Assembly: GCA_949130495.1 (NCBI GenBank)
Contig: OX422213.1
Location: forward strand, 54,322,284 to 54,386,283
DNA length: 64,000 bases
Reading direction: 5' to 3'
Origin: Sambucus nigra
Lineage: Eukaryota; Streptophyta; Magnoliopsida; Dipsacales; Adoxaceae
The notes beneath the pieces were generated by a model. That model did no database searches. It was not told the DNA's origin and saw nothing but the letters and a program-made list of their open reading frames with translations. Shown here one piece after another: positions 60,246 to 64,000 of this stretch. The translations under genes and the position numbers were made by a program. The stretch's first letter is position 1; each line of letters starts with the position of its first letter.

Positions 60246-63200
60246 GTGGGAGCCTAAAGTTTTGATGAGGTAAAATTAATCAATGATTATGATTAAACGA
60301 TCCGATCAAAGGGTTTAAAATCCGAAATGACTTGATCTAAACCGTTAGATGAACTCGTAGCGATTCGTGTATGGGATGTCCATTCGCTTACGATGGGACG
60401 CCTAATCTGAACCGTTAGATCGCAGCTGTTACAAACAGCCACGATCCAACGATTACTGAGTCACTTCATGAAGAGCTGTGACTATTGAAGAACAGCCACA
60501 GAAATGGCTATAAAAAGAGTTCCAGGCCTCTATTTTGGACACCGAAAATTGCTAGTTTCTCCTCTCTCCGTCCTCTATACTTTGGCACATGCGCATCGTC
60601 GCTTGGAGCGTGGGAACCTAAAGTTTTTATGAGGTAAAACAGATCAACGGTTGTGATTAAATGATCCGATCAAAGGGTTTAAAATCCGAAACGACTTGAT
60701 CTAAACCGTTAGATGAACTCGTAGCGTTTCGTGTGGGGGATGTCCATTCGCTTACGATGGGATGCCTAATCTGAACCGTTAGATCGCAGCTGTTCCAAAC
60801 AGGCACGATCCAATGGTTGCTGACTCACTTCATGAAGAGCTGTGACTATTGAAGAACAGCCACAGAAATGGCTATAAAAAGAGTTCCAGGCCTCTGTTTT
60901 GGGCACCGAAAATTGCTAGTTTCTCCTCTCTCCGTCCTCTATACTTTGGCACGTGCGCATCGTCGCTTGGAGCGTGGGAGCCTAAATTTTTGACGAGGTA
61001 AAACAGATCAAAGGTTGTGATTAAACGATCCGATTAAATGGTTAAAAATCCGAAAAGACTTGATCTAAACCGTTAGATGAACTCGTAGCGTTTCGTGTAG
61101 GGCATGTCCATTCGCTTACGATGGGATGCCTAATCTGAACCGTTACATCGCAGCTGTTCCAAACAGGCACGATTCAACGATTGCTGAGTCACTTCATGAA
61201 GAGCTGTGACTGTTGAAGAACAGCCACATAAATGGCTATAAAATGAGTTCCTGTCCTCTATTTTGGAAACCAAAAATTGCTAGTTTCTCCTCTCTCCGTC
61301 CTCTATACTTTGGCACATGCGCATCATCGCTTGGAGCGTGGGGGGAGGCTAAAGTTTTGACGAGGTAAAACAGATCAACGGTTGTGATTAAATGATTCGA
61401 TCAAACGGTTTAAAATCCGAAATGACTTGATCTAAACCGTTAGATGAACTCGTAGCGTAACGTGTAGGGGATGTCCATTCGCTTACGATGGGATACCTAA
61501 TCTGAACCGTTAGATCGCAGTTGTTCCAAACAGGCACGATCCAACGGTTGCTGAGTCACATCATGAAGTGTTGTGACTGTTGAAGAACTGTCACAGAAAT
61601 GGGTATAAAAAGAGTTCCAGGCCTCTATTTTGGACACCAAAAATTATTAGTTTCTCCACTCTCCGTCCTCTATACTTTGGAATGTGCGCATCGCCGATTG
61701 GAGTGTGGGAGCCTAAAGTTTAGATGAGGTAAAATAGATCAACGGTTGTGATTAAATGATCCGATGAAAGGGTTTAAAATCCGAAATGACTTGATCTAAA
61801 CCGTTAGATGAACTCGTAGCGTTTCATGTAGGGGATGTCCATTATCTTAAGATGGGACGCCTAATCTGAACTGTTAGATCGCAGCTGCTCCAAACAGGCA
61901 CGATCCAACGATTGCTGACTCACTTCATGAAGAGTTGTTACTATTGAAGAACAGTCACATAAATGGCTATAAAAAGAGTTCCAGGCCTCTATTTTGGACA
62001 CCGAAAATTGCTTGTTTCTCCTCTCTCCGTCCTCTATAATTTGGCACGTGCGCATCGTCGCTTGGAGCGTGGGAGCCTAAAGTTTTGACGAGGTGAAACA
62101 GATCAACGGTTGTGATTAAATGATCCGATGAAAGGGTTAAAAATCCGAAACGACTTGATCTAAATGTTTAGATGAACTCGTAGCGTTTCGTGTAGGGGAT
62201 GTCCATTCGCTTACGATGGGATGCCTAATCTGAACCGTTAGATCGCAGCTGTTCCAAACAGGCACGATCCAACAGTTGCTGAGTCACTTCATGAAGAGCT
62301 GTGACTGTTGAAGAACAGCCACAGAAATGGCTATAAAATGAGTTCCGGGCCTCTATTTTGGACACCGAAAATTGCCAGTTTATCCTCTCTCCGTCCTCTA
62401 TACTTTGGCACGTGCGCATCGTCGCTTGGAGTGTGGGAGACTAAAGTTTTGACGATGTAAAATAGATCAATGGTTATGATTAAACGATCCATTCAAAGGG
62501 TTTAAAATCTGAAACGACTATCTAAACTGTTAGATGAACTGGGAGTGTTTCGTGTAGGGGATGTCCATTCTCTTACGATGGGATACCTAATCTGAACCGT
62601 TACATCGCAGTTGTTCCAAACAGGCACGATCCAACGATTGCAGAGTCACTTCATAAAGAGATGTGACAGTTGAAGAACACTCATAGAAATGGCTATAAAA
62701 TGAGTTCTAGGCCTCTATTTTGGACACCAAAAATTGCTAGTTTCTCCTCTCTCCGTCCTCTATATTTTGGCACGTGCGCATCGTCGATAGGATCGTGGGA
62801 GCCTAAAGTTTTGATGAGGTAAAACAGATCAATAATTGTGATTAAACGATCCGATCAAAGGGTTTAAAATCTAAAACGACTTGATCTAAATCGTTAGATG
62901 AACTCGTAGCGATTCGTGTAGGGGATGTCGATTCGCTAAACATGGGTCGCTTAATCTGAACCGTTAGATCGCAGCTGTTCCAAACAGGCATGATCCAGTG
63001 GTTGCTGAGTCACTTCATGAAGAGCTGTGACTATTTAAGAACAGCCACAGAAATGGCTATAAAAAGAGTTTCAGGCCTCTATTTTGGACACCGAAAATTG
63101 CTAGTTTATCCTCTCTACGTCCTCTATAATTTGGCACGTGCGCATCGTCGCTTGGTGCGTGGGAGCCTATAGTTTTGACGAGGTAAAATAGATCAACGGT

Positions 63201-63436
63201 TGTGATTAAACGATCCGATCAAAGGGTTTAAAATCCGAAACGACTTTATCTAAACCTTTAGATGAACTCGTAGCGTTTCGTGTTGGGGATGTCCATTCTC
63301 TTACGATGGGATGCCTAATCTGAACCGTTAGATCGCAGCTGTTCCAAACAGGCACGATCCAATGGTTGCTGACTCACTTCATGAAGAGCTGTGACTGTTG
63401 AAGAACCGTCACAGAAATGGCTACAAAAGAGTTCCA

Positions 63437-64000
63437 GGCCTCTGTTTTGGGCACCGAAAATTGCTAGTTTCCCCTCTCTCCGTCCTCTATACTTTGGCAC
63501 GTGCGCATCGTCGCTTGGAGCGTGGGAGCCTAAAGTGTTGACAAGGTAAAATAGATCAACGGTTGTGATTAAACGATCCGATTAAAGGGTTAAAAATCTG
63601 AAACGTCTTAATCTAAACCGTTAGATGAACTCGTAGTGTTTCCTATAGGGGATGTCCATTCGCTTACGATGGTATGCCTAATCTGAACCGTTAGATCGCA
63701 GCTGTTTCAAATAGGCACGATCCAACGGTTGCTGTGTCACTTCATGAAGAGCTGTGACTGTTGAAGAACAGCCACATAAATGGCTATAAAATGAGTCCCA
63801 AGCGTCTATTTTGGACCCCGAAAATTGCTAGTTTCTCCTCTCTCCGTCCTCTATACTTTGGCACGTGCGCATCGTCGCTTGGAGCGTGGGAGCCTAAAGT
63901 TTTAACGAGGTAAAATAGATCAACGGTTGTGATTAAACGATCCGATCAAAGGGTTTAAAATCCGGAACGACTTGATCTAAATCGTTAGATGAACTCGTAG
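63437..64000 (+). repeat. Higher-order block 3, right copy, cut by window edge
   Basis: Partner of 50340-51000. The last 143 bp differ from the left copy at one visible position, so this duplication is recent and continues beyond the window. Confidence 0.8.

Larger units (their letters stand above)
40191..64000 (+). repeat. LTR-derived satellite array, 364-bp monomer, 65 full units plus a partial one
   Basis: Head-to-tail monomers start with TTGGCAC at 40191, 40561, 40925, 41289, 41653, 42017 and so on to 63858. Spacing is 364 bp in most intervals read, with a few of 361, 363, 365 and 370. Every monomer is homologous to LTR1 8596-8958. Counting from TTGGCA in the unit 44201-44564: AACGG at 65-69, CCGTT at 125-129 and 195-199, AACGG at 231-235, inverted repeat at about 259-284, TATAAAAAG at 292-300. 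All units have the same orientation. No other element interrupts the array in this window. It reaches the window end, so its true size is unknown. Minus-strand frames of about 60-66 residues recur because the DNA recurs; they are not genes. Confidence 0.97.

Noticed and set aside
48755..63500. Recurring minus-strand frames of 60-66 residues in the satellite (for example 48755-48952, 53848-54042, 62225-62419, 63315-63500)
   Set aside because: They are the same DNA read repeatedly. Open length varies between monomers through stops and indels, and they have no start context or known domain. They lie opposite to the LTR promoter.
40191..64000. Regular repeats with constant spacing, superficially CRISPR-like
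   Set aside because: The whole 364-bp unit is repeated with no unique spacers, and the context is a plant retroelement LTR.

Overview
The window is repeat-dominated plant nuclear DNA, most likely from a dicot. This rests on plant-type Ty3/gypsy chromovirus elements primed by initiator-methionine tRNA, a copia-type LTR, Helitron ends and one plant PAT1-like gene fragment. I see no complete host gene. Almost every open frame is either decayed retroelement coding sequence or a chance frame.

Layout. 1-7828: Ty3/gypsy chromovirus TE1 on the minus strand, with a 2.87-kb 5' LTR, decayed gag-pol and a 3' LTR cut off by the window edge. It is inserted in the 3' end of a copia-like element, whose LTR (LTR1) starts at 8189. 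9187-12950: non-coding sequence with two unidentified minus-strand coding fragments, a TG microsatellite and a 510-bp tandem duplication. 12951-28810: a composite gypsy element A with matching 3.15-kb LTRs and a 5-bp target duplication (ATTAT). Inside A lies a 5'-truncated element B of the TE1 family, with nearly open pol and one LTR; the rest of A's interior is heavily decayed. 28811-39845: AT-rich DNA with a PAT1-like gene fragment, exon-like pieces and at least three Helitron 3' ends, two of which appear nested.

39846-64000: the most striking part. A second copy of the copia-like LTR (LTR2) begins at 39846. After about 345 bp it turns into a head-to-tail satellite of 364-bp monomers that runs to the window edge, with 65 complete units and a partial one. 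Each monomer is a piece of the LTR itself, covering U3 and the TATA box. A consensus-like monomer carries one TATA box, four AACGG cores (three fitting the plant mitosis-specific activator consensus in 10 of 11 positions) and a perfect 11-bp hairpin just upstream of the TATA box. The array therefore looks like a satellite born from a retrotransposon promoter, or equivalently about 65 tandem promoters. Patchwork duplications at offsets of 6, 23, 29, 30 and 36 monomers show that it has been reshaped by unequal exchange.

Two unrelated LTR families here (A, and TE1/B) each carry a cluster of perfect short palindromes about 0.9-1.2 kb from the LTR start. Element A has LTRs that are nearly identical around an interior that is not, suggesting it moved as a non-autonomous or chimeric unit.
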